Under the pieces are notes generated by a model, which did no database searches, was not told where the DNA came from, and worked only from the letters and a program-made list of their open reading frames with translations. This document shows, piece after piece, positions 27,512 to 35,669 of a stretch of 64,000 bases of DNA. Location: positions 2,550,501-2,614,500 of the forward strand of contig NZ_CP145886.1 of assembly GCF_038049935.1 (NCBI RefSeq). The letters are read 5' to 3'. The stretch is from Rossellomorea sp. y25 (GTDB lineage: Bacteria; Bacillota; Bacilli; Bacillales; Bacillaceae_B). Numbering within the stretch: the first letter of the stretch is position 1; every line of letters begins with the position of its first letter. The translations under genes were made by a program, and so were the position numbers.

Positions 27512-28417
27512 CTAAACTTCTAGATCATATCGAGTAAACCCCCGATATACGTACATTCCAGCTTTTTGATAAACGATGGTTGCATCTGTATAGCTATCAC
27601 TGTCGACTGAAAGAGCTACAGTTGTCATTCCCTTCTCTTTCAATTTTGAAAAAACATAATAGAGCAAATAGTGGGCGAGCCCTTTGCGACGCCACTTTTT
27701 GCGAATCCCTAAATGGGTGATTTCACCTAATTTTGTTTCAGCGTTAACCGTGCAAAAGGCAAAACCTACAAGGTTGTTTTCTTCTCTTAGTACAAACCAG
27801 AGAGTGGGATCAAATGAAGGACGAAGAAAACGCTTCTTAAATTCATCCAGGCTGGAGGGGTGATAATCAAAATGGTCTGAGAAGACCTCTTCAAACATTT
27901 TATAAAGACTCTCAGCTTCGGTATCGGGATTGAAACCAGAAATACAATAAGGTGGAGAAACTGTTGCAGCAGATAGATCTTCAAGGTCTTTTTTCATCTG
28001 AAACCAGTAACGAGTTGGTGTAAAGCCAGATTTCTCAAAGGCCTTTTTCTCTTTCTCAAGATTCGCAGATAGGATAATGGTTTTTGAGTCTGAATTCGTT
28101 TCTTTCTTTCTCCTGGCTGATGTAAAAAGCTCTTCTGCCAACTCACCTATATAAAGCTCCATATGATCGTTAGGAAGGGCAAGGATTAACGAAGGTAAAC
28201 GGTGATCTTTTTCAGTAAGAATAGAGATAGCTACTAAATCTCCTCCATCCCAAAGCCCTCTTCGGTCAGCTTCAGGAATGGATTCTATCATTTCTTGAAT
28301 ATCAGCTTCACTCGTTTGAACCTCTCCATATACTTCCCTTTCATAACTCTTGAATAGGTTAATGAGAGATGGTTGGTCCTCCATAGAAATGATTCGCTTA
28401 CTAAATGAGTGTTTCAT
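27512..28417 (-). CDS. GNAT-family N-acetyltransferase, two-domain
   Basis: The 301-residue protein has a degenerate N-terminal GNAT-like half. The C-terminal GNAT domain is complete, with motif A LGIRKKWRRKGLAHYLLYYVFSKL (acetyl-CoA binding RxxGxA type), then VDSDSYTDATIVYQKAGMYVYRGF. Tandem arrangement recalls MshD-like enzymes. Substrate is unknown. It is a single gene with its own terminator. Confidence 0.8.
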   Translation of the reverse strand: MKHSFSKRIISMEDQPSLINLFKSYEREVYGEVQTSEADIQEMIESIPEADRRGLWDGGDLVAISILTEKDHRLPSLILALPNDHMELYIGELAEELFTSARRKKETNSDSKTIILSANLEKEKKAFEKSGFTPTRYWFQMKKDLEDLSAATVSPPYCISGFNPDTEAESLYKMFEEVFSDHFDYHPSSLDEFKKRFLRPSFDPTLWFVLREENNLVGFAFCTVNAETKLGEITHLGIRKKWRRKGLAHYLLYYVFSKLKEKGMTTVALSVDSDSYTDATIVYQKAGMYVYRGFTRYDLEV

Positions 28418-28455
28418 TCTCTTATCCCCATTTGCACCATATTTTAATAGCCATC

Positions 28456-28495
28456 AAAAAAGCCGGTTTCTCCACATTAAAAAGAAACCAGCCAG
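28456..28495 (-). terminator. Terminator of the DUF6501 gene
   Basis: GGCTGGTTTC and GAAACCGGCT arms with a T-run on the minus strand are just downstream of the stop at 28507. Confidence 0.75.
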
Positions 28496-28506
28496 AAAGA
28501 AGTGGC

Positions 28507-28710
28507 TTACACCTCTTCAAAGTACTCTTTGTAGAAGCCTCCCATTTTCCCACTTTCATCGATGACGAAATAATACTCTTCAGATTCGTTTTTCACATCG
28601 TATTCTTTACCAATGGTTAAAACATTTTCAACTGTATATTTCTTCGCATCCGTATGTACACATTTTACCTTTTTTCCGGTATTATTTTCCGTCCAGGTTT
28701 TGTGAATCAA
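28507..28710 (-). CDS. DUF6501-family small protein
   Basis: The 67-residue protein reads MIHKTWTENNTGKKVKCVH and then YTVENVLTIGKEYDVKNESEEYYFVID, ending GGFYKEYFEEV. That pattern matches the conserved Bacillus small-protein family DUF6501. It has a KxKCVH cysteine and a predicted all-beta fold. There is AAGGAGGT upstream. Function is unknown. Confidence 0.7.
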   Translation of the reverse strand: MIHKTWTENNTGKKVKCVHTDAKKYTVENVLTIGKEYDVKNESEEYYFVIDESGKMGGFYKEYFEEV

Positions 28711-28872
28711 TACAATAACCTCCTTTTTGAAATGTACTATGCTAATAGTATATTCTTACAGAGCTATAAGTTCAACTACTATCTCATTTATCAGTTTTTA
28801 TGTGAGACTATTACTTTCAACAAGAAAATATGGTATATTATAGGAGGAATTTGCAGGAGAGGTTCGATTAAG

Positions 28873-29208
28873 ATGGTGAAAAGCGGATTAAAAAGAATGG
28901 GTATTTTTGCTTTTGTTTTGATGGTTTTTTACATGAGCACCAACCGGCCTAATGAAGAACAATTTTATTTATGGCTTCTAGATGAATACAATATTGAATG
29001 TCATGAATCTATAACTTGTACAAAGAAACTTGAGGGGAATACTTATTCAACTTTGATAGAAACAGGCTCAAATATTAAAAACGGTTACTTGCTATTTAAC
29101 ACAATCGGGAAAATATACGAGGATGAAAATGGCTCAAGAACCACAATTAAGGCATTGGGTGTATTTGGGAAGTATTTTACTATTATTAAGGATGAACAAG
29201 ATAAATAG
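28873..29208 (+). CDS. Small protein with N-terminal membrane segment, function unknown
   Basis: The start at 28873 follows GGAGAGG by ten bases; the open frame extends upstream to 28654 but lacks support there. The 111-residue product has a hydrophobic N-terminal helix (8-25), likely a signal anchor, then a polar outer domain with a cysteine pair (ECHESITC). It may be an exported small protein. No family is confidently recognised. A terminator follows. Confidence 0.6.
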   Translation: MVKSGLKRMGIFAFVLMVFYMSTNRPNEEQFYLWLLDEYNIECHESITCTKKLEGNTYSTLIETGSNIKNGYLLFNTIGKIYEDENGSRTTIKALGVFGKYFTIIKDEQDK

Positions 29209-29252
29209 ACTGATTAAAGGAGATGTCATCTTTGATCAGTCTTTTCTTATTT
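29209..29252 (+). terminator. Terminator
   Basis: GACTGATTAAAGGA and TCTTTGATCAGTC pair with a small internal mismatch, followed by TTTTCTTATTTT. Confidence 0.7.
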
Positions 29253-29873
29253 TCGATAACGTACCTTTTTCCATTTCGAGGTATCAGGGGTTTTTTTCAA
29301 GGTAAAGACAATACTGTACACGATCACCCCGATGAATAACATGGAAAAAACGATTCCTGCCTTCACGCTCACTTCTTCCAGTAATCCCTGAAAACTTTTT
29401 GGAAAATACCTCCCAATCTGAAAATACACAAATCCCCAAACGAATGCAGACGGAAGAGCATATAAGAGAAACTTCATGAAAGAAATCCCTTTGGACGTTC
29501 CGGCAATATAAGGCATGAATAATCGGATGCCTGGTATGAAATAGCTAAACGAAATGGCAAAGGGACCATACTTATTTATCCATTTTTCACCATTGTCAAT
29601 GAGTTTCCTTGATTTATCTCCCTTCATAAATCGAGAAATTAATTTTGTTCCGAAATATCGGCCGTTTAAAAAGGCGAAGATTCCATAAGAGATCAATCCA
29701 CTATACATAAAGAAAAAGGAGGTATAAGGGTTGAAATTTCTCCATTCAGATAAATATCCCGATAGTGCAGCAGCGAGTTCGTTGGGTACCGGTAATCCTA
29801 AAAAAACAATCCAGCTAAAAAGAAACATGGCGATATATCCAAATTGATCGACCAATTGAAGTAAAACATCCAT
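29247..29873 (-). CDS. DedA-family membrane protein
   Basis: The chosen ATG at 29873 after GGGGTGG gives 208 residues. The protein shows the DedA/VTT motifs: VPNELAAALSGYLSEW in the first half and FAISFSYFIPGIRLFMPYIAGTS in the second, with re-entrant loops. Families of this kind act in lipid carrier recycling (undecaprenyl phosphate or phosphatidylethanolamine flipping) and membrane homeostasis. It lies 28 bases after the GNAT gene, in the same direction. Confidence 0.88.
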   Translation of the reverse strand: MDVLLQLVDQFGYIAMFLFSWIVFLGLPVPNELAAALSGYLSEWRNFNPYTSFFFMYSGLISYGIFAFLNGRYFGTKLISRFMKGDKSRKLIDNGEKWINKYGPFAISFSYFIPGIRLFMPYIAGTSKGISFMKFLLYALPSAFVWGFVYFQIGRYFPKSFQGLLEEVSVKAGIVFSMLFIGVIVYSIVFTLKKTPDTSKWKKVRYRK

Positions 29874-29900
29874 CGTACCACCCCATTTCACACAAAGCGA

Positions 29901-30731
29901 TTATTTTTTCTCACTTATCAAATCTGCCTGCGCTTTTCTATTCACTACCCAATATTGATAGGTTGAAAACGCTTGAAAGCCCAACCTCTTGAGAATGGGG
30001 GCAGAGTGACCGACTCTCGCCTGACAGGTTACAAACCGACATTGCGCTCGTTTTGCCATTTCCAATCGATGGGCGACTAATGAAGAATAAACGCCTCCAT
30101 GCCTTGCTTCTTGGAGCACCCCTCCTCCATTGAGGTAAAGGACTTCATGATCACGGCTGAACCGATAATTTCCGTATCCAACAGGATGCCCCTTCTTATT
30201 GTAAGCTAATGTGAACCCACCATCCGGTCCCCATTTGCTCATAAACTCTTTTCTTTGTTTAAAGATGACCGGCTTGTCTTCTTCCCGATAACCCCATATG
30301 GAGGAACTGATTTCGACAAGATCATGAATGTGAAGGTCACTTTCAACAGTAATGACTTTATGAGCAGGTGAAGGGATGAAATGACCCTGTTTTAGATTAA
30401 ATATCAACCCCTCATAACGCTCTTCCAGAAGACCATCGTGTGATAGGAGGAATTCCTCTTCCTGATCGATAAGTGGTTCCCTGATCCACATACTAAAGGA
30501 TTCCTTACCATAAAACTCTTCAATCACCTTCCATTTCACCTGAAGTTCATTCATATTATTCACAATGAATTTAGGTACCTTATTAGCAAATACATTTTTC
30601 AACTGTTTATTTTTAATTGCAACGATTCCATCACTGTGTAAACTATCCACTTCACTCGGTATCAATCGATCTGGATAGTCCCAGTGATGGGATTCTATTG
30701 CTGTAAATAATAGATCATCACTTATCTTCAT
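29901..30731 (-). CDS. GNAT-family N-acetyltransferase
   Basis: Start at 30731 follows GGGAGGTGA and gives 277 residues. The last third holds the GNAT core, LNGGGVLQEARHGGVYSSLVAHRLEMAKR, with the substrate region before it. The N-terminal two thirds are not recognised. The stop of the upstream ykqA-like gene lies 30 bases before this start, so both are probably in one operon together with dedA. Confidence 0.75.
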   Translation of the reverse strand: MKISDDLLFTAIESHHWDYPDRLIPSEVDSLHSDGIVAIKNKQLKNVFANKVPKFIVNNMNELQVKWKVIEEFYGKESFSMWIREPLIDQEEEFLLSHDGLLEERYEGLIFNLKQGHFIPSPAHKVITVESDLHIHDLVEISSSIWGYREEDKPVIFKQRKEFMSKWGPDGGFTLAYNKKGHPVGYGNYRFSRDHEVLYLNGGGVLQEARHGGVYSSLVAHRLEMAKRAQCRFVTCQARVGHSAPILKRLGFQAFSTYQYWVVNRKAQADLISEKK

Positions 30732-30761
30732 GACTTCACCTCCCGAAACTCTTTCGTGCAT

Positions 30762-31640
30762 CTATTCTTCTTCGTTAAGAAGATTCTGCACCTGCTCTTC
30801 TGTCATCCCTATTCCAACTAATTGCTGCTGTAACTTTTCATGATAAGACTTGCTTACATGTGGCCTGCTGCCACGTAGAATCTCTTTTGCATAATGATCT
30901 GGGGGACAGGCTTCCTGACACTTATCTTTGACAATAAAGGTTAATACATCCTTGTAAAGCCTCCCACCAATTTGTATGTCGATGAAAGCTGCTCTATACC
31001 ATCCAGGTGCTACCCCTTCTCTAGTGAACAAGTATTCCACTGCTTGTTGAGGGAGCTCATATACTACCCCTTCCATCGTCCCTCCATCCTCAATGATGTC
31101 TCCCCGGCCACCATCATGTACTCTAAAGAGATACTTCATAGAATATCCTTCTAGAACCCCTGCACCCAGACAGTCTTTAAAATGGTGATCTACCTGCGCT
31201 AATTTAAACCGCTCATCATCCATGCACGAACCATAGGCAAAATAAAGGATCCTATCAGGCTTTTCATTTAGAAACTGATGTACTTTCCAATCTCCTGAAG
31301 GAATTTCTTCTTGGAACAATTCTTCATTTTCAGAATAATAAACAAAAGCTTCCTGCGGTCCATTATCCGATTGTACAAGTTTAAGCTTACGTATATAAAG
31401 GTTGTCTTCTCGTTCTTCGATGAAATCCTCCAATTCATCCAACGGTGATAATATACTGGAGTCGATTTTATATAATTCGCCATAAGTGTTCCCGTTGCCT
31501 TCTTTCAGTGCGGGATATCCTCTTTTAGTATCGTAAAGAACACCTTCCACCCAAGCTTGTTCCCTAATCAATATGGCTTCCTTTAATAGAAAATGATTGA
31601 TTTCGTGTTTTCTTAACGTCCCATAAACAAAAACGTACAC
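30762..31640 (-). CDS. ykqA: Double gamma-glutamylcyclotransferase, YkqA-like
   Basis: The 292-residue protein has two GGCT-like domains. The first (residues 1-115) opens with VFVYGTLRKHE and the second (130-250) with LYFAYGSCMDD. The second has PHVSKSYHEKL near the end, as in ChaC-like proteins. This fused arrangement is that of B. subtilis YkqA. The enzymes release 5-oxoproline from gamma-glutamyl compounds; here the substrate is undefined. An acidic tail (LLNEEE) ends the protein. Confidence 0.85.
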   Translation of the reverse strand: MYVFVYGTLRKHEINHFLLKEAILIREQAWVEGVLYDTKRGYPALKEGNGNTYGELYKIDSSILSPLDELEDFIEEREDNLYIRKLKLVQSDNGPQEAFVYYSENEELFQEEIPSGDWKVHQFLNEKPDRILYFAYGSCMDDERFKLAQVDHHFKDCLGAGVLEGYSMKYLFRVHDGGRGDIIEDGGTMEGVVYELPQQAVEYLFTREGVAPGWYRAAFIDIQIGGRLYKDVLTFIVKDKCQEACPPDHYAKEILRGSRPHVSKSYHEKLQQQLVGIGMTEEQVQNLLNEEE

Positions 31641-31769
31641 AGATGACCCTCCAATTGTTTACATAATCATATTATTGTTAATATATTTATGAGTCTCTTC
31701 TTTTATTTTAGCAAAGAGTCTCTGAAATTTCAGTTATCTGATACTCTATTATACTTTTTATTTCCGCAT

Positions 31770-31808
31770 GAAAAGGACATTCCCGAAGAATTGGGAATGT
31801 CCTTTTCG
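31770..31808 (-). terminator. Terminator of the acyl-CoA ligase gene
   Basis: A long perfect stem, GAAAAGGACATTCCC and its complement, lies just past the stop with a T-rich tail on the minus strand. Confidence 0.85.
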
Positions 31809-31827
31809 AGGAAGCGTTTTCAATTTG

Positions 31828-33474
31828 TTAATTACTTTTAGGCAGGGCTGCTTCTTTCGCCTGCTCTCTTAAGCGAAACTTTTGAATTTTCCCTGAAGCT
31901 GTCATTGGGTAGGAATCAGTGAACTCGATGTACCTTGGAATTTTATGACGGGATATCTTCCCTCTACAATATTCTCTGATCTCTTCTGGTGTTGCGGTTT
32001 GTCCTTCCTTCAAAATAATCCAGGCCATAACTTCTTCACCATAGACTTCATCAGGAATTCCAATGACTTGAACATCCAATACCTTTGGATGGGAATAAAG
32101 AAATTCTTCAATTTCTCTCGGATAAATATTCTCACCGCCTCGAATGATCATGTCTTTTAATCTTCCTGTAATCCTACAATAGCCGTGTTCATCCATGACC
32201 GCTAAGTCACCAGTATGCAGCCAACCTTCATGATCTATTGCAAGCCTTGTAGCCTCTTCATTCTTATAGTACCCTTTCATGACATGATACCCACGCGTAC
32301 ATAACTCCCCCTGAACACCATGGGGAACTTCCCGGCTCGATCCAGGCTCAACAATCTTCACCTCTACATTTGGCAAGGCTTTTCCAACCGTTTCCACCTT
32401 TAATTCAATCGGGTCATGGGTGCGCGTCTGCGTAATGACAGGGGAAGATTCGGTCTGACCATAGGCGATGGTTATCTCATCTGCCCCCATTTTGTCCATG
32501 ACGCCCTTCATTACTTCAATCGGACAGTTACTACCGGCCATAATTCCAGTACGCAAATGGGAAAGATCGTATTGACCAAAGTCTGGGAGGTTTAACTCGG
32601 AAATAAACATGGTTGGCACCCCATGAAGGCCTGTACATTTTTCATCCTGCACCGTTTGGAGAACCTGCTTCGGATCGAATTCCTGAAGTGGAACCATAGT
32701 AGCCCCAACAGATACACATGCAAGTGTACCCAATACACATCCGAAGCAATGGAAAAATGGAACAGGAATACATAAACGGTCTTTGTTCGTCAATCTCATG
32801 CACCCGGCAATATTATAACCATTGTTTACGATATTAGAATGGGTAAGCATGACTCCTTTAGGAAATCCTGTCGTTCCTGACGTGTATTGCATATTGATGG
32901 CATCATCGGGGGAAAGGCTTGAAAGTCTTTCATCCAACTCACCTTCCTCAACATCATTCCCTCTATCCATAATATCCTGCCAGCTATATGTACCTGGATA
33001 TGCATTCTCCCCTAAGACAATAACATTTTTCAAATAAGGAAGTTTTGAGCTCTCTAATTCTCCGGGCTTAGACGTTTTCAACTCAGGACAAATCTCATAC
33101 AACATATCTATATAGGAAGCACCTCTGAACTCTTCCATCAAAATAATCGTTTTACTGTCAGATTGCTTTAATAAATATTCTAATTCAGCAGTACGATAAT
33201 TAGTATTTACGGTTACTAGTACAGCTCCCATTTTCCCCGTCGAAAACTGACTTACTAACCACTCAGGAGTGTTAGAAGCCCATATCGCGATATGATCTCC
33301 TTTATTGATACCAAGATTCATAAACCCTTTTGCAGCTTGCCTGCACTGTTGGTTAAATTCATGATAGGACCATCTTAATCCTCTGTCTGCGTAGACAACC
33401 GCTTCAACCTCAGGCTGTAAACGAGCTTTTTCTTCGAGTAATTCACCTACAGTTGCATGTAAAATCTCCGACAA
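31828..33474 (-). CDS. AMP-binding acyl-CoA synthetase, YngI-like
   Basis: The 548-residue enzyme has the adenylation signature YTSGTTGFPKGVMLTH (about residue 198), then the GWLHTGDL and GRLKDMIIRGGENIYPREIE motifs. The catalytic Lys is in MTASGKIQK near the end. It activates fatty acids to acyl-CoA through an acyl-AMP. Overall spacing resembles B. subtilis YngI and medium-chain ligases. AAAGGGGGA precedes the ATG. No other fatty-acid gene is adjacent. Confidence 0.9.
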   Translation of the reverse strand: MSEILHATVGELLEEKARLQPEVEAVVYADRGLRWSYHEFNQQCRQAAKGFMNLGINKGDHIAIWASNTPEWLVSQFSTGKMGAVLVTVNTNYRTAELEYLLKQSDSKTIILMEEFRGASYIDMLYEICPELKTSKPGELESSKLPYLKNVIVLGENAYPGTYSWQDIMDRGNDVEEGELDERLSSLSPDDAINMQYTSGTTGFPKGVMLTHSNIVNNGYNIAGCMRLTNKDRLCIPVPFFHCFGCVLGTLACVSVGATMVPLQEFDPKQVLQTVQDEKCTGLHGVPTMFISELNLPDFGQYDLSHLRTGIMAGSNCPIEVMKGVMDKMGADEITIAYGQTESSPVITQTRTHDPIELKVETVGKALPNVEVKIVEPGSSREVPHGVQGELCTRGYHVMKGYYKNEEATRLAIDHEGWLHTGDLAVMDEHGYCRITGRLKDMIIRGGENIYPREIEEFLYSHPKVLDVQVIGIPDEVYGEEVMAWIILKEGQTATPEEIREYCRGKISRHKIPRYIEFTDSYPMTASGKIQKFRLREQAKEAALPKSN

Positions 33475-33787
33475 ATGAATATCCCCCTTTATCTGTATTC
33501 ATGTTAAGCCTGGAACATTTCAGTATATGTAGTCAAAGAGGTTAAAATTTCAGTTCCTTATGCGTGTAATATTATCACAAAAATTAAAATTTTCAAACTA
33601 ATTAATCGTGATTTTCTTCTGACTTTTAATACTTAAAGGTAAATAGCCAATGGAGATAGTTAGATGACAAGTTTCAACAAGAACTGAAATGTCCAACCAC
33701 TTTATATAGACAAAAAACATCTTCTCTAAACCTTTTTCTACATAATAACTAAAAATACTACTTTAGACGTAAATTATGAAAAAACCC

Positions 33788-33816
33788 TTTTCAAATGAGT
33801 ATTTTCTATGTAGAAT
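33788..33816 (+). promoter_or_regulatory. Candidate promoter of the sda-like gene
   Basis: TTTTCA (33788-33793), a 17-base spacer and TAGAAT (33811-33816) make a plausible SigA promoter. The predicted start falls on the palindrome beginning at 33823. The match to the -35 consensus is only four of six. Confidence 0.45.
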
Positions 33817-33822
33817 AAATAG

Positions 33823-33846
33823 AAAATATAGAAAATTCTATATTTT
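33823..33846 (+). promoter_or_regulatory. Perfect 24-bp palindrome before the sda-like gene
   Basis: AAAATATAGAA, AA, TTCTATATTTT form two perfect 11-base arms with a two-base centre. It sits between the predicted promoter and the ribosome site of the sda-like gene, the position of an operator or of an mRNA hairpin. The 394-base gap before it holds no supported gene. Confidence 0.6.
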
Positions 33847-33868
33847 ACACATTCCTGGGAGGTTGGTC

Positions 33869-34003
33869 ATGAAAATCTTAAGTAATGAACAGTTGGTTGC
33901 AGCTTATCGTGATGCTGAGAAGCAAGGGAATGATCAAGACTGGATTTTACTTCTTAAGAAAGAAATTCGTAACCGAGGATTGAAACCTTTTAGGAAATCT
34001 TGA
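33869..34003 (+). CDS. sda: Sda-like checkpoint inhibitor of sporulation kinases
   Basis: An ATG after GGGAGG gives 44 residues: MKILSNEQLVAAYRDAEKQ followed by a second helix, DWILLLKKEIRNRGL. This matches the Sda hairpin of two helices, whose B. subtilis form is 46 residues and starts MRKLSDELL. Sda binds the DHp domain of KinA and blocks sporulation when replication is perturbed. No DnaA box was seen in the upstream region. The longer open frame from 33776 has no ribosome site and is discarded. Confidence 0.75.
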   Translation: MKILSNEQLVAAYRDAEKQGNDQDWILLLKKEIRNRGLKPFRKS

Positions 34004-34060
34004 CAATGAGAATAAAAAAAGAATACTAGCTTATCTCACCCCCTGAGATGCGATTATTAC

Positions 34061-34094
34061 GACAGACTCATCTTCACTTGAGTCTGTCTTTTTT
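34061..34094 (+). terminator. Terminator of the sda-like gene
   Basis: GACAGACTCA/TGAGTCTGTC with an eight-base loop and a TTTTTT tail. Confidence 0.85.
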
Positions 34095-34111
34095 CATTTT
34101 TGAAACAGACA

Positions 34112-34240
34112 TTAACTGTGCTTCTTATACTTGGATCCATGGTATTCCTCAATTTGTTTGAATTGTTCATTATCCAACAATCCCAATTTATGAAAAAGAT
34201 ACGAATACTGAATCACTTTTTTTGAATTGAAGTTCTTCAT
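34112..34240 (-). CDS. Small protein, 42 residues
   Basis: The frame starts with GGAGGGAAGG upstream of its ATG. The peptide is basic, MKNFNSKKVIQYSYLFHKL, then GLLDNEQFKQIEEYHGSKYKK, and probably helical. It is not recognised. It lies between the sda-like gene and odhB. Confidence 0.5.
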   Translation of the reverse strand: MKNFNSKKVIQYSYLFHKLGLLDNEQFKQIEEYHGSKYKKHS

Positions 34241-34334
34241 CGTTACACCTTCCCTCCTTATTCATGTCCCAGAGTTTCCTTTAGGAAACTTTATTTTAGT
34301 TATCCATATTTTATTCTCTTAGTAAAAAAAGGTG

Positions 34335-34380
34335 AAAAAAAAGCTGATCCACAACCCATTAATGGATATATGAATCAGCA
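34335..34380 (-). terminator. Terminator after odhB
   Basis: On the minus strand, GCTGAT and ATCAGC arms around a loop are followed by a long T-run (TTTTTTTTC). Confidence 0.6.
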
Positions 34381-34414
34381 AAACATTCATCTATTCTTAT
34401 TCAATCAGGACTAC

Positions 34415-35650
34415 TTAACCTTCAAGCAGTAAGTCTTCTGGATTCTCAAGTAAATCTTTCACCATTGCAAGGAATCCAACCGCTTCTTTTCCATCAATGA
34501 TTCTATGATCATATGATAAAGCAATGTACATCATCGGACGATTTTCCATTGTATCTTTATCAATGGCCACTGGGCGAAGTTGAATCTTATGCATCCCTAA
34601 AATACCAACTTGCGGTCCATTTAAAATTGGAGTAGATAGTAATGAACCGAATACCCCACCATTTGTAATCGTGAATGAACCACCTTGCAGATCCCCAAGA
34701 GATAATTTGTTGTTTCTGGCCTTAGTAGCCAGTTCCATAATTTCCCCTTCGATTTCTGCAAAGTTCTTTCGCTCACAATCGCGTACGACCGGGACAACCA
34801 ATCCATCATCCGTAGACACGGCTACGCCGACATCATAGAATTTCTTAAGAACGATTTCATCCCCATCAATTTCAGCGTTCACGTATGGGAATTTCTTAAG
34901 GGCTGCTACGACTGCTTTTGTAAAGAAACTCATGAAACCGAGCCTTACATCATGGTCATCAAAGAATTTATCCTTTTTACGTTTACGTAATTCCATTACT
35001 TTACTCATATCAATTTCATTAAACGTTGTAAGCATTGCAGCTGTTTGCTGAACCTCTACCAAGCGTTTCGCAATTGTTTGACGACGGCGGGACATCTTCT
35101 CACGAACCACTGGCTTTCCATCATCTTTCTTAGAAGGTGCCTTCTTCTCTTCCGCAGCAGGTTTAGAAGGAGCAGCAGCAGGTTTGTTGCTATAGGCTTC
35201 AATGTCCTGCTTACGAACACGTCCTAATGGATCTGTTGGCACATCGGAAAGGTCGATGCCTTTTTCACGTGCCAATTTGCGAGCCGCAGGAGAAGCGATT
35301 GGACGATTCTTCTTGTCCTCTTTGGCTGGCGCAACTTCAGTTTTCTTCTCTTCTTTCTCTTCTTGCTTAGGAGCAGATGCATTTTCCTGAGTTTCAGGAG
35401 TTGCTGGAGCTTCCCCTCCTGCACCAACAATGGCAATAACTTGACCGACTTCAACCGTATCGCCTTCATCAGCTTTCAGTTCTTGTATCGTACCTGCTTC
35501 TTCTGAAATGACTTCAACATTTACTTTATCTGTTTCCAGCTCAACGATGTACTCACCCTTTTCCACATAATCCCCTGGTTGTTTCAACCATTGAGCAATT
35601 GTACCTTCTGTAATTGATTCTGCTAATTCTGGAACTTTAATTTCTGCCAC
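34415..35650 (-). CDS. odhB: 2-oxoglutarate dehydrogenase E2 (dihydrolipoyl succinyltransferase)
   Basis: The 411-residue protein has a lipoyl domain with the lysine in [11 protein letters not shown] (Lys42-43 region), an Ala/Glu/Lys/Pro-rich linker, a peripheral E1/E3-binding domain ([21 protein letters not shown]), and a catalytic acyltransferase domain ending in SYDHRIIDG. It transfers the succinyl group to CoA in the TCA cycle. It follows odhA by 19 bases and starts with GAGGA upstream. The E3 gene is not in this window. Confidence 0.95.
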   Translation of the reverse strand: MAEIKVPELAESITEGTIAQWLKQPGDYVEKGEYIVELETDKVNVEVISEEAGTIQELKADEGDTVEVGQVIAIVGAGGEAPATPETQENASAPKQEEKEEKKTEVAPAKEDKKNRPIASPAARKLAREKGIDLSDVPTDPLGRVRKQDIEAYSNKPAAAPSKPAAEEKKAPSKKDDGKPVVREKMSRRRQTIAKRLVEVQQTAAMLTTFNEIDMSKVMELRKRKKDKFFDDHDVRLGFMSFFTKAVVAALKKFPYVNAEIDGDEIVLKKFYDVGVAVSTDDGLVVPVVRDCERKNFAEIEGEIMELATKARNNKLSLGDLQGGSFTITNGGVFGSLLSTPILNGPQVGILGMHKIQLRPVAIDKDTMENRPMMYIALSYDHRIIDGKEAVGFLAMVKDLLENPEDLLLEG

Positions 35651-35669
35651 TGTGATGTCCTCCTCTTTC

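Noticed and set aside
28350..28620. Two overlapping plus-strand frames of 71 codons
   Set aside because: They are antisense to the GNAT start, a terminator and the DUF6501 gene, and share no ribosome site.
33475..33868. DnaA boxes upstream of the sda-like gene
   Set aside because: No TTATCCACA or close variant was found on either strand.
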